Shown: piece by piece, positions 25,472-34,190 of the stretch
How positions within the stretch are numbered: position 1 is the stretch's first letter
How the letters are laid out: every line of letters begins with the position of its first letter
Assembly: GCF_029837695.1 (NCBI RefSeq)
Contig: NZ_JAOEEA010000002.1
Location: forward strand, 1-64,000
Source of the DNA: Pseudomonas sp. GD04019
Lineage (GTDB): Bacteria; Pseudomonadota; Gammaproteobacteria; Pseudomonadales; Pseudomonadaceae
Direction of reading: 5' to 3'
DNA: 64,000 nt
Notes under the pieces: model-generated
Told to the model about the DNA's origin: nothing
Database searches by the model: none
The model's input: the letters and a program-made list of their open reading frames with translations, nothing else
Made by a program: the position numbers and the translations under genes

Positions 25472-27538
25472 ATGAACAATAACAATAGCCTGCTGCGTCA
25501 CCTGCCCTGGGCAGTGCTGGCAGCGGTGGGCGCCTGTGCCTTGGGTGTCGTGGCCCTGCGCCGCGGCGAAGCCATCAACGCCTTGTGGATAGTGGTGACC
25601 GCCGTCGCCCTCTATCTCGTTGCCTATCGCTACTACAGCCTGTTCATCGCCAACAAGGTGATGCAGCTGGACCCCACCCGCGCCACCCCGGCGGTGCTCA
25701 ACAACGATGGTCTGGACTATGTGCCGACCAACAAGCACATCCTCTTCGGCCACCACTTCGCCGCCATCGCCGGTGCCGGTCCGCTGGTCGGTCCGGTACT
25801 CGCCGCGCAGATGGGCTACCTGCCCGGCACGCTCTGGCTGCTCGCCGGCGTGGTGCTGGCCGGTGCGGTGCAGGACTTCATGGTCCTGTTCCTGTCCACC
25901 CGGCGTAACGGCCGCTCACTGGGCGACATGGTGCGCGAGGAGATGGGCCGGGTGCCTGGCACCATCGCCCTGTTCGGCTGCTTCCTGATCATGATCATCA
26001 TCCTCGCGGTGCTCGCGCTGATCGTGGTCAAGGCCCTGGCCGAGAGCCCCTGGGGCATGTTCACGGTGATGGCGACCATTCCCATCGCGATGTTCATGGG
26101 CGTGTACATGCGCTTCATCCGCCCCGGCCGCATCGGCGAAATCTCGCTGATTGGCGTGGTGCTGCTGCTGGCCTCGATCTGGCTTGGCGGCCTGGTCGCC
26201 GCAGATCCGGTCTGGGGGCCGATGTTCACCTTCACCGGCGTGCAGATCACCTGGATGCTGGTCGGCTACGGCTTCGTCGCCGCCGTGCTGCCGGTGTGGC
26301 TGGTGCTGGCGCCGCGTGACTACCTGTCGACCTTCCTCAAGATCGGCACCATCATCGCCCTGGCCATCGGCATCCTGGTCACCATGCCGGAACTGAAGAT
26401 GCCGGCGCTGACCCAGTTCACCGACGGCACCGGCCCGGTGTGGAAGGGCACCCTGTTCCCCTTCCTGTTCATCACCATCGCCTGTGGGGCAGTCTCGGGC
26501 TTCCATGCGCTGATCAGCTCGGGCACCACGCCCAAGCTGCTGGCCAACGAGTCGCACGCGCGCTACATCGGCTACGGCGGCATGCTGATGGAGTCGTTCG
26601 TCGCCATCATGGCCATGGTCGCCGCCTCGGTGATCGAGCCGGGCGTGTACTTCGCCATGAACAGCCCGGCCGCCGTGGTCGGCTCGGACGTCGCGGCAGT
26701 CGCCGCCACCGTCAGCAGCTGGGGCTTTACCATCACCCCCGACGCGCTGGAAGCGGTCGCCCGTGACATCGGCGAGAACACCATCCTGGCCCGCGCCGGC
26801 GGTGCGCCGACCCTGGCCGTGGGTATCGCGCAGATCCTCCACGCGGTGCTGCCGGGCGAGAACACCATGGCGTTCTGGTACCACTTCGCCATTCTGTTCG
26901 AAGCCCTGTTCATCCTCACCGCCGTGGACGCCGGTACCCGTGCCGGACGCTTCATGCTGCAGGACCTGCTCGGCAACTTCGTGCCGGCCCTGAAGAAGAC
27001 CGAATCCTGGGGCGCCAACGTGATTGGCACCGCCGGCTGCGTGGCCCTGTGGGGCTGGCTGCTGTACCAAGGCGTGGTCGATCCGCTGGGCGGCATCAAT
27101 ACCCTGTGGCCGCTGTTCGGCATCTCCAACCAGATGCTCGCCGGTATCGCCCTGATGCTGGGCAGCGTGGTGCTGATCAAGATGAAGCGCCAGCGCTACG
27201 TCTGGGTCACCCTGCTGCCGGCCACCTGGCTGCTGATCTGCACCACCACCGCGGGCCTGATCAAGCTGCTCGACCCGAACCCGGCGGTGGGCTTCCTGGC
27301 CCTGGCCAAGAAGTACAGCGATGCGCTGGACGCCGGCCAGGTACTGGCTCCGGCCAAGGACATCGGCCAGATGCAGCACGTGATCTTCAACGCCTACACC
27401 AACTCGGTGCTGACCGTGCTGTTCCTGGTCGTGGTGCTCAGCGTGCTGTTCTACGCACTCAAGGTCGGCCGCGCCGCCTGGGTTACGCCTGCGCGCACGG
27501 ACAAGGAAACTCCGTTCCAGCCGATCCCGGACGCCTGA
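25472..27538 (+). CDS. cstA: Pyruvate/peptide transporter CstA
   Basis: A 688-residue inner-membrane carrier with about 16-18 helices. TAGGAG precedes the ATG. Family motifs [46 protein letters not shown] and [14 protein letters not shown] are present. CstA takes up pyruvate (and possibly peptides) in carbon starvation. The small YbdD-type gene and the COG0523 GTPase follow, the same trio as in P. aeruginosa. Confidence 0.95.
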   Translation: MNNNNSLLRHLPWAVLAAVGACALGVVALRRGEAINALWIVVTAVALYLVAYRYYSLFIANKVMQLDPTRATPAVLNNDGLDYVPTNKHILFGHHFAAIAGAGPLVGPVLAAQMGYLPGTLWLLAGVVLAGAVQDFMVLFLSTRRNGRSLGDMVREEMGRVPGTIALFGCFLIMIIILAVLALIVVKALAESPWGMFTVMATIPIAMFMGVYMRFIRPGRIGEISLIGVVLLLASIWLGGLVAADPVWGPMFTFTGVQITWMLVGYGFVAAVLPVWLVLAPRDYLSTFLKIGTIIALAIGILVTMPELKMPALTQFTDGTGPVWKGTLFPFLFITIACGAVSGFHALISSGTTPKLLANESHARYIGYGGMLMESFVAIMAMVAASVIEPGVYFAMNSPAAVVGSDVAAVAATVSSWGFTITPDALEAVARDIGENTILARAGGAPTLAVGIAQILHAVLPGENTMAFWYHFAILFEALFILTAVDAGTRAGRFMLQDLLGNFVPALKKTESWGANVIGTAGCVALWGWLLYQGVVDPLGGINTLWPLFGISNQMLAGIALMLGSVVLIKMKRQRYVWVTLLPATWLLICTTTAGLIKLLDPNPAVGFLALAKKYSDALDAGQVLAPAKDIGQMQHVIFNAYTNSVLTVLFLVVVLSVLFYALKVGRAAWVTPARTDKETPFQPIPDA

Positions 27539-27539
27539 C

Positions 27540-27743
27540 ATGTTCAACGACCTGAGTCGCATGGGTAAGTATCTCGGGCAGGCCGCCCGCATGCTGGTGG
27601 GCATGCCCGATTACGACAACTATGTGGAGCACATGGCCAAGAAACATCCGGACAAGCCGGTGATGAGCTACGAGGCGTTCTTCCGGGAGCGCCAGGAGGC
27701 TCGTTACGGCGGTGGCAAGGGCAGACCGGTGCGCTGTTGCTGA
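27540..27743 (+). CDS. YbdD/YjiX-type small protein
   Basis: A 67-residue DUF466-family protein ([57 protein letters not shown]). Its ATG lies 1 base after the cstA stop. YbdD-type proteins are needed for activity of CstA/YjiY carriers in enterobacteria. The CC terminus is unusual. Confidence 0.9.
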   Translation: MFNDLSRMGKYLGQAARMLVGMPDYDNYVEHMAKKHPDKPVMSYEAFFRERQEARYGGGKGRPVRCC

Positions 27744-27764
27744 TACCCTCGCCTGCACTACCTG

Positions 27765-27794
27765 CACGCCACGCTAGCCGTGGCGTGTTCTTTT
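27765..27794 (+). terminator. Intrinsic terminator after the cstA operon
   Basis: A perfect 9-bp stem (CACGCCACG / CGTGGCGTG) with a 5-base loop, followed by TTCTTTT. Confidence 0.85.
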
Positions 27795-27866
27795 GTAGAG
27801 TGGATGACGCTTTGTTCATCCACCATCAGTCCGCTCGGTGGATCGATAACGCGCGATCCACCCTAC
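27795..27866. repeat. 72-bp GTAGRGTGGAT inverted-repeat element, copy 2
   Basis: It begins GTAGAGTGGATGACG and ends GATCCACCCTAC, so the ends are inverted copies of each other; two inner GGTGGAT/ATCCACC pairs allow two hairpins. It sits directly between the cstA terminator and the GTPase gene. Same length as the copy at 28884. Confidence 0.75.
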
Positions 27867-27879
27867 GCAGGGTGTCCCA

Positions 27880-28869
27880 ATGACGCATGAACCCATTCCC
27901 GTCACCGTGCTCACCGGCTTCCTCGGGGCCGGCAAGACCACCCTGCTGCGCCACATGCTGCAGGCCGAGCACGGGTTGAAGCTGGCGGTGATCGAGAACG
28001 AATACAGCGACACGCCGATCGACGGCCAACTGCTCGGCGACCAGCCGGTGGAGCTGCTGACCCTGGCCAACGGCTGCGTCTGCTGCTCCATCCATGTCGA
28101 ACTGGAAAAGGCGCTGTTCCTGCTGCTCGACAAGCTGGACGCCGGTGAGCTGGCCTTCGACCGCCTGGTGATCGAATGCACCGGCCTGGCCGACCCGGCG
28201 CCGGTGGCGCAGACCTTCTTCGCCGACGAGGAGCTGGCCCAGCGCTATGTGCTCGACGGCATCGTCACCCTGGTCGATGCGGTCAACGCCGAGCGCCACC
28301 TGCAGGAGACCATCGCCCAGGCCCAGGTTGGCTTCGCCGATCGCATCCTGCTGAGCAAGACCGACCTCGCCGATGCGCAGCAGGTCGAGGCACTGAGCCA
28401 GCGCCTGCAACACATCAACCGGCGCGCGCCGATCCGCGTGGTCGAACACGGGCGCATCGACCTGGCCGAGCTGCTGGATATCCGCGGCTTCAACCTCAAC
28501 GCCGATATCGGCCCGGCGCTGACGCTGCGTCCGCTCAATCCGCGCCCGCTGACGCCCGCCGGCAACACGCCGGACCGCATCGCCACCCTGGTGCTGAAGA
28601 GCGAGCGGGCGCTGGATCTCGACAGGCTCAGCGCCTTCATGGAGGGGCTGCTGGAGCAGCACGGCAACTCGTTGCTGCGCTACAAGGGTGTGCTCAGCGT
28701 GGCCGGCGACGAGCGCCGCCTGGTGTTCCAGGGCGTGCTCGGCCTGTACGGCTTCGACTGGGACGAGCCCTGGGCCGAGGGCGAGGCCCGCGAGAGCGTG
28801 CTGGTGTTCATCGGCGACGACCTGCCGCAAGAGCAGATCCGCGCCGGCTTTGCCCAGGTGATGGCCTAG
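27880..28869 (+). CDS. yjiA: COG0523 (CobW/YjiA) GTPase
   Basis: A 329-residue G3E-family GTPase. Walker A GFLGAGKTTLL, the metal-binding GCVCC (CxCC), Mg-site ECTGLADPAP, SKTDLAD and a C-terminal CobW_C domain (LLRYKGVLSVAGDERRLVFQGV) are present. Such proteins act as metal chaperones or insertases; YjiA binds Zn and Co in vitro. Its target here is unknown. Its position after cstA is conserved in Pseudomonas. Confidence 0.92.
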   Translation: MTHEPIPVTVLTGFLGAGKTTLLRHMLQAEHGLKLAVIENEYSDTPIDGQLLGDQPVELLTLANGCVCCSIHVELEKALFLLLDKLDAGELAFDRLVIECTGLADPAPVAQTFFADEELAQRYVLDGIVTLVDAVNAERHLQETIAQAQVGFADRILLSKTDLADAQQVEALSQRLQHINRRAPIRVVEHGRIDLAELLDIRGFNLNADIGPALTLRPLNPRPLTPAGNTPDRIATLVLKSERALDLDRLSAFMEGLLEQHGNSLLRYKGVLSVAGDERRLVFQGVLGLYGFDWDEPWAEGEARESVLVFIGDDLPQEQIRAGFAQVMA

Positions 28870-28883
28870 GGCGCGCCGGTTTC

Positions 28884-28955
28884 GTAGGGTGGGTGTCGCC
28901 TTTATCGTCCACCCGCGGAGCCGACAGTGGATCGGTGAAGCGTGATCCACCCTAC
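28884..28955. repeat. 72-bp inverted-repeat element, copy 3
   Basis: It begins GTAGGGTGGGTGTCGCC and ends GATCCACCCTAC, with the inner half CGTCCACCCGCGGAGCC. It is the same length and layout as the copy at 27795. Confidence 0.75.
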
Positions 28956-29003
28956 CGCGACGGCGAGCCGCCGCAGGCACAGGAAGCTCCCCAGAAGCAC
29001 GCC

Positions 29004-29075
29004 CTAGGGTGGATTCGCCTTTTACATCCACCCGCGGAACCGACGGCGGATCGATGCCGCGCAACCCGTGGCCAC
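29004..29075. repeat. 72-bp inverted-repeat element, copy 4, decayed right end
   Basis: CTAGGGTGGATTCGCC and ATCCACCCGCGGAACCGAC match the left half of copy 3 closely, but the right terminus (GCAACCCGTGG) is eroded. It lies 27 bases beyond the stop of the large alginate-type gene. Confidence 0.65.
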
Positions 29076-29101
29076 CATGAGTTGCCGGCGGCCAGGACCG
29101 C

Positions 29102-32100
29102 TCAGCCGACCAGGTCGTTCTGCGAGAACTCCGTCACCCCGAGCAGCCGGATGGTGAACTCCGCCGCGCTGTCGGCGTTGATGCTGCCGTGCAGGGCGCC
29201 GTCGGCGAAGCGCAGCTGGCCGGTGGCGTTGGTGGCGCTGAACTCCTGGTTGCCGATGAATTCGAACGCCTCGCGGGCGGCGGTCAGCGGGTTGGCGTCC
29301 AGTGCCGAGAAGTCGATGCTATCCCCCTCGCCGCCATTGAAGCCGCTGATCAGGTCGGCCAGATCGCCCAGGCCGAGATCGCTCAGCGAGGTGAAGGCGT
29401 AGCGATCCGCGCCGGCGCCGCCATTCAGGACGTCCGCCCCGCCACCGCCGTCCAGCACGTCGTCACCGCCCCCGCCGTTGAGCACGTCGTTGCCGGCACC
29501 GCCGCGCAGGGCGTTGCCGTTGGCATCGCCGGTCAGGTTGTCGGCGTAGTCGCTGCCGATCAGGTTCTCCAGGTTGCGTAGCGAGTCGAAGCCTGAGCCG
29601 CCGGTGTTCTGCGCCGCGGAGGTGGTCAGCCTGACCGTCACGCCGGCTTCGGCGAAGGCGTAGGACAGCGTGTCCGTACCGCCCTCGCCGTTGATCACGT
29701 TGTTGCCACTGCTGGCGTAGAGGGTGTTGTTCTGGGCGTTGCCGGTGCCATTGGAGTTGCCGGGCGCGATGAGATACAGCTCCTCGAGGTTGTACGACAG
29801 GGTGTAGGTGACGGCGCTGCTGAACACCCGGTCGAACCCGGCGTTGCTGCCTTCCATGACCCGATCGGCCGCATCGTCGACGAAGTAGGTGTCCGAACCC
29901 TTGCCGCCGAGGAGAACGTCCACCCCGGCTCCGCCGTCGAGCACATTGCTCGCATCGGTGCCGCTGATGATGTTGGCGAGGTGGTTGCCGGTGCCGTTGA
30001 GCGCCTGGCCGGCCAGCATCAGGTTCTCCAGATTGGCGCCGAGCACCCAGTCGATGGACGACACGACGGTGTCGATGTCCTCGGCGCCCGTGCCGTTCTC
30101 GATCACCACGTCGCCGGGGTTGTCGACCACGTATATGTCGCTGCCGTCATAGCCTTCCATGTGGTCGGCGCCCTTGCCGCCATCGAGCGTGTCGGCATCG
30201 GGGCTGCCTATCAGCACGTCGTCCGTTGCGTCGCCGACGAGGTTGTGGGACGGGTACAGGCGGATCGCCTCGGGATCGTTGTTGTCGTCGGGATCGCTCG
30301 TGTAGCCCAGGTCGTTGGCGATGAAGTCGGCCAGGCGTTGCCCGATGATTTCGCTGGCATCGTCGTGCATGTGCCAGACGTCGTAGTAGTAGTTCAACGG
30401 GTCCACTTCGTAGCGCATCGGCAGGTCGGTGTAGTCGACGGCGATCTTGATGTCGCTGCGCTCGGCGGCCATTTCCATCTGTGCCTGGCGGATGGCCTGG
30501 GTACCCTCGACCACCCTGGCGATTTCCTCGGCGGTGAAGCCGCGCAGGTCGGCGCCTTGTTCCTGATAGTCACCGGTGAGCATCACGTAGAACACCGCAT
30601 CCGGGGTTCCCAGTTGCGCCTTGAGGTAGTCGAAGACTTTCAGCGTATTGGCCTTGTACAGCTCGAGCGCCGCGGCCTTGTCCGTGGCGTCGGAGTAGGT
30701 CATGGCATCGTCCTCGCCCTGGCCCCAGACCATGGCGAAGGTGACCGGGCCCAGGGCCTGGAGCGATGCCAGCTGGCTGCTGAGATTGGCCACGGCATTG
30801 AGCAGCGCCTGTCCCGGCGCATCGGTGTCGCTGTACCACCAGGACTTGGCTCGTTCCGCCTCGCTGGCGGTCGAGCGCCCGGTGACCGTACTGCCGCCGA
30901 CCGCGATGTCGATCGGCTCTCCCTCGGCGTCGGAGAACAGGCTCTCCACCCGATCGAAGTCGGTGTAGAGCTCCAGCTGCTTGATCATCTCGGTGATGCC
31001 CGAGTCATCGTCCTCGCCCTGCATGCGCAGCGCGCGGGAGTTGGACTGGCCCAGCGTGGGAATGAACAGGGTGGTCTGCGGGGTGGGATCGGCAAAGATG
31101 AAGTCGGCTTCGCTGAGGGTGCCGATGTGGTTGCCGTTGAGGGCGAGCTCGAAGGTGTTGCCATCGGCGTCCGGCTCGCGGGACTTGATCGAGGTCTTGG
31201 TGCCGGTGTCGTTGAGCGTCAGGTAGATGCTGTGGCCGTAGCCGTTGCCCAGCCCGGTGATGCCCAGGGCCGACAGGTCGATCTTGTCTACGCCCGCCGT
31301 GAAGTCGGTGATGGTGTCGGCCGCGCCGATGTCCGCGGGGCCGTAATTGCGGAAGCTGTCGAGCAGCTCGGTGAAGCGGAAAACATCGGCGCCCTCGCCG
31401 CCGCTGAGGACATCCTTGCCGGCACCGCCGTCGATCATGTCGTCGCCGCCGCCACCATTGATCTTGTCCGCGCCGGCATGGCCGAGGAGTACCTCGCTGG
31501 CATCGGTGCCGGTCAGGAGGTCGTCGCCGGGTGTGCCCACGGGTGTCTGCGGCTCCCCCGGCAGGGTGTCCGGCGCTGGCGGCGGTGGCGTCACCAGGAA
31601 CAGATTGCTGCCGTTGAGGGTATCAAGGTGGTTGCCGTTGAGGGCCAGCTCGAAACGGTCGCCGTTGGCGTCGGTTTCCAGGGAGCGCAGATAGGTGCGG
31701 TCGCTGGCGGCGCTGTAGCTGAGTGCCAGGGTGCCGTTGAGCCCGTTGCCCAAGCCGCTGAAGCCGAGGGCGCTGAGGTCGATGCGATCGGTGGCGGGGT
31801 CGAAGTCGGTGATCAGGTCGTTGCTCGGGCTGCCATTGCGATAGCTGTCGTGCAGCGTGTCGAAGCGGAAGGTGTCCACGCCTTCGCCGCCGGTCAGGGT
31901 GTCGCGTCCCAGGCCGCCGACCAGCGTGTCGTGCCCCGCACCGCCTACCAGGTTATCGGCGCCGTCCAGGCCGAGCAGGGTCTCGTTGGCGGCGGTGCCG
32001 ATCAGCCGGTCGCTGCTCGCGCTGCCGTGCAGGGTCGGAGCGCCAGCTGGCGCCTCGTTGACCAGGAGCTGAAAGGTGTCGGTGAGGCTGCCGCCACGGC

Positions 32101-33940
32101 CGTCGCTGGCGCTCACGCTGATCTCGTAGAGGCCGGCGTTGCCGAGTCCGGGCAGGCCGTTGAAGGACAGCGTGGCGGCGTTGAAGGTCAGCCAGGAGGG
32201 CAGGGCCGTGCCATTGCCGAAAGTGGCCTTGTAGCTCAGCGTGTCGCCGTCGGGGTCGGAGAAGCTGGCGGGGGAGAGGCCGAAGCTGAACACCTGGTTT
32301 TCGCTGATGGCCTGGTCCGCCAGGGCCTGGTGCAGAACCGGCGCGGCGTTGGTGACCACGTTGCCATTGAACAGGATGTTGGCGGAGCTCAGGGTGCTCA
32401 GATGATTGCCCTGGATGGCTAGCTCGAAGTAGTGGCCGTCGGCGTCGCTTTCCCGCGAGCTCATGTAGGTGCGGTCGCTGGCGCTGCTGTAGCTCAGGCG
32501 CAGGGTGCCGTTGAGGCCGTTGCCGAGCGCGCTGAAGCCCAGTTCGGAGAGGTCGATGCGATCCACGGCGGCATCGAAGTCGATGATGTGGTCACTGAAC
32601 GCGCCGCTGCCGGTGCGGTAGCTGTCCGTCGGCGCGTCGTAGCGGAAGATGTCTGCGCCGCTGCCACCGGTGAGCGTGTCACGTCCGCTGCCGCCGACCA
32701 GTACATCGTCGCCTGCGCCGGCGGCCAGCGAGTCGTCGCCGCCCAGGCCGAGCAGGCGCTCGTCGGCCTCGCCGCCGACCAGGCTGTCCTTGTCCTCGCT
32801 GCCCACGACCTGAACCAGCAGTTGATGGCTGGGGTCGCTGGACAGTCGGCTGTCTGCCGCATGCAGCAGGGCCTGGCCGCTGAGCATCGCCTCGATCTGG
32901 TTGGCGTAGACGCCGGTGGCGTGGCTGCCATCGTCCATCTCCACCACGCCATAGGTGGAGCCGGAGCCGCCGCTGATCAGGTTCTGCTCGATGAGGTTGT
33001 TGCTGGAGACGACCGCGGTACCGTCGCTGTCATCGGCTCGGACCAGGATCTCCGGTCCGGGGTTCGCCTGGGCGTTGCCCTGCAGCTGGTTGGCGATGAT
33101 CTGACTATGGCTGGCGCCGGCGAGGAGGATGCCCGGTCCTGCGTTGCCGGCAATCAGCGCGCCTTCCAGGCGCACATCGCTGGTTTGCTGCAGGGCGATG
33201 CCGGCTTGCCCGTTGTTCTGCAGCTCGCCGCCCAGAATGAGCAAGGCGTCCGGCTGCGTGGCGAGGGCGTCCTCGACCAGCACACCGTTGCCGCCATTGC
33301 CGAAGGCATCGTTGTTGGCGAAGCGCAGGGCCGAATGGCTGGTGTCGAGGGCGAAGCCATTGCCCTCGTTGGCGTAAGCCTGGTTGTCGATGAACTGGCT
33401 GTGGTCGGCGTCAGTGCTGGTGAAGCCATCCAGGCCATTGCCCCGGGCCACGCTCTCCTTGATCAGCAGGTTGCTGGTCTGGCCGTCGATGCGAAAGCCG
33501 CTTCCCGACACGTCGCGGACTTCGACCCGCTCCAGGCTCAGGTTGCTGCTGACACCCGCCGGTTCGGCGGCGAGGTGCCAACCGTTGACTTCACCGCTGC
33601 TGTTGCCGCGGTTGCCGTCGAGGCTCAGATCGCTGATGCCGACGCCCTGCAGCACTTCGCCGGCGGGTGAGCCGATCATCCCCATGATGGGCAGGCCGGA
33701 GCCGTCCACCAATTTGAGTACCGTGCTGCCCATGCCATCGCCGATCAGGTCGACCTGGCTGTGCATGGTCAGGCAGTTGCCCGATGGCGTGCCGTCGCCG
33801 CTGACCCGGTAGACCCCCTCCGGCAGATAGACCACCCCTCCACCTGCGGCAAACGCGGCATCGATTGCTGCCTGAATTGCCGCGGTGTCATCCGTCACGC
33901 CGTCACCCAGCGCACCGTATTCCTTCACATCGAATGCCAT
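29102..33940 (-). CDS. Giant RTX protein: AlgE/PsmE-like module, SGNH esterase
   Basis: A protein of 1612 residues; the start at 33940 (MAFDVKEYGALGDGV) has GGGGGA 8 bases upstream and equals the AlgE-family N-terminus. Domains: AlgE-like parallel beta-helix A-module (1-375); three AlgE R-module-like cassettes (~383-525, 638-785, 803-950), each with GGxGxDxL calcium repeats, then FRF..DS.R, DRIDLSxLGF; a cadherin/He_PIG-like domain (530-630); an SGNH/SASA-type esterase domain (957-1210; GQSN with Ser966, DVWH 1187-1190); RTX repeats to ~1515; and a type I secretion-type C-terminus. The order resembles PsmE of P. syringae, an alginate epimerase with a deacetylase part. However, AlgE4 catalytic positions K117, Y149, D152, H154 and D178 correspond here to E, S, R, D and T, so epimerase activity is doubtful while the esterase looks intact. 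Confidence 0.88.
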   Translation of the reverse strand: MAFDVKEYGALGDGVTDDTAAIQAAIDAAFAAGGGVVYLPEGVYRVSGDGTPSGNCLTMHSQVDLIGDGMGSTVLKLVDGSGLPIMGMIGSPAGEVLQGVGISDLSLDGNRGNSSGEVNGWHLAAEPAGVSSNLSLERVEVRDVSGSGFRIDGQTSNLLIKESVARGNGLDGFTSTDADHSQFIDNQAYANEGNGFALDTSHSALRFANNDAFGNGGNGVLVEDALATQPDALLILGGELQNNGQAGIALQQTSDVRLEGALIAGNAGPGILLAGASHSQIIANQLQGNAQANPGPEILVRADDSDGTAVVSSNNLIEQNLISGGSGSTYGVVEMDDGSHATGVYANQIEAMLSGQALLHAADSRLSSDPSHQLLVQVVGSEDKDSLVGGEADERLLGLGGDDSLAAGAGDDVLVGGSGRDTLTGGSGADIFRYDAPTDSYRTGSGAFSDHIIDFDAAVDRIDLSELGFSALGNGLNGTLRLSYSSASDRTYMSSRESDADGHYFELAIQGNHLSTLSSANILFNGNVVTNAAPVLHQALADQAISENQVFSFGLSPASFSDPDGDTLSYKATFGNGTALPSWLTFNAATLSFNGLPGLGNAGLYEISVSASDGRGGSLTDTFQLLVNEAPAGAPTLHGSASSDRLIGTAANETLLGLDGADNLVGGAGHDTLVGGLGRDTLTGGEGVDTFRFDTLHDSYRNGSPSNDLITDFDPATDRIDLSALGFSGLGNGLNGTLALSYSAASDRTYLRSLETDANGDRFELALNGNHLDTLNGSNLFLVTPPPPAPDTLPGEPQTPVGTPGDDLLTGTDASEVLLGHAGADKINGGGGDDMIDGGAGKDVLSGGEGADVFRFTELLDSFRNYGPADIGAADTITDFTAGVDKIDLSALGITGLGNGYGHSIYLTLNDTGTKTSIKSREPDADGNTFELALNGNHIGTLSEADFIFADPTPQTTLFIPTLGQSNSRALRMQGEDDDSGITEMIKQLELYTDFDRVESLFSDAEGEPIDIAVGGSTVTGRSTASEAERAKSWWYSDTDAPGQALLNAVANLSSQLASLQALGPVTFAMVWGQGEDDAMTYSDATDKAAALELYKANTLKVFDYLKAQLGTPDAVFYVMLTGDYQEQGADLRGFTAEEIARVVEGTQAIRQAQMEMAAERSDIKIAVDYTDLPMRYEVDPLNYYYDVWHMHDDASEIIGQRLADFIANDLGYTSDPDDNNDPEAIRLYPSHNLVGDATDDVLIGSPDADTLDGGKGADHMEGYDGSDIYVVDNPGDVVIENGTGAEDIDTVVSSIDWVLGANLENLMLAGQALNGTGNHLANIISGTDASNVLDGGAGVDVLLGGKGSDTYFVDDAADRVMEGSNAGFDRVFSSAVTYTLSYNLEELYLIAPGNSNGTGNAQNNTLYASSGNNVINGEGGTDTLSYAFAEAGVTVRLTTSAAQNTGGSGFDSLRNLENLIGSDYADNLTGDANGNALRGGAGNDVLNGGGGDDVLDGGGGADVLNGGAGADRYAFTSLSDLGLGDLADLISGFNGGEGDSIDFSALDANPLTAAREAFEFIGNQEFSATNATGQLRFADGALHGSINADSAAEFTIRLLGVTEFSQNDLVG

Positions 33941-34146
33941 CGGTGAGTCCCCCATTCCCCGTAGCGACCACTTGGTCGCAAGACCTTGTAAGCGCAGTGG
34001 ACATTGCTGGGAATCTACCGTTCGTCATGAAAATGGCGGAACGGTTCTCATAAAGCTATTTTTTGAAATAACCAATTGAAATTAAAGATTATTGATTTTC
34101 TTTTGACTCTTCCGTCAGGAAACCGGCGATGTCTTCTGACAAGCAT

Positions 34147-34170
34147 AAAAAAGCCCGGCATCGCCGGGCT
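34147..34170 (-). terminator. Terminator of glyA
   Basis: An 8-bp stem (AGCCCGGC / GCCGGGCT, loop ATC) 21 bases after the glyA stop, followed on the minus strand by TTTTTTA. The AT-rich stretch 34030-34130 between it and the giant RTX gene is the likely promoter region of the latter. Confidence 0.85.
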
Positions 34171-34190
34171 CTTTTGACGCCAGAAAGCTG

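Noticed and set aside
29400..31500. Regular repeats that could be mistaken for a CRISPR array
   Set aside because: The periodicity is 27 bp in frame and encodes GGxGxDxLx calcium-binding nonapeptides inside one long ORF.
29981..32422. An 813-codon open frame opposite the giant RTX gene
   Set aside because: It is the antisense of repetitive glycine/aspartate codons. The pattern of its repeats mirrors the RTX repeats and has no signals of its own.
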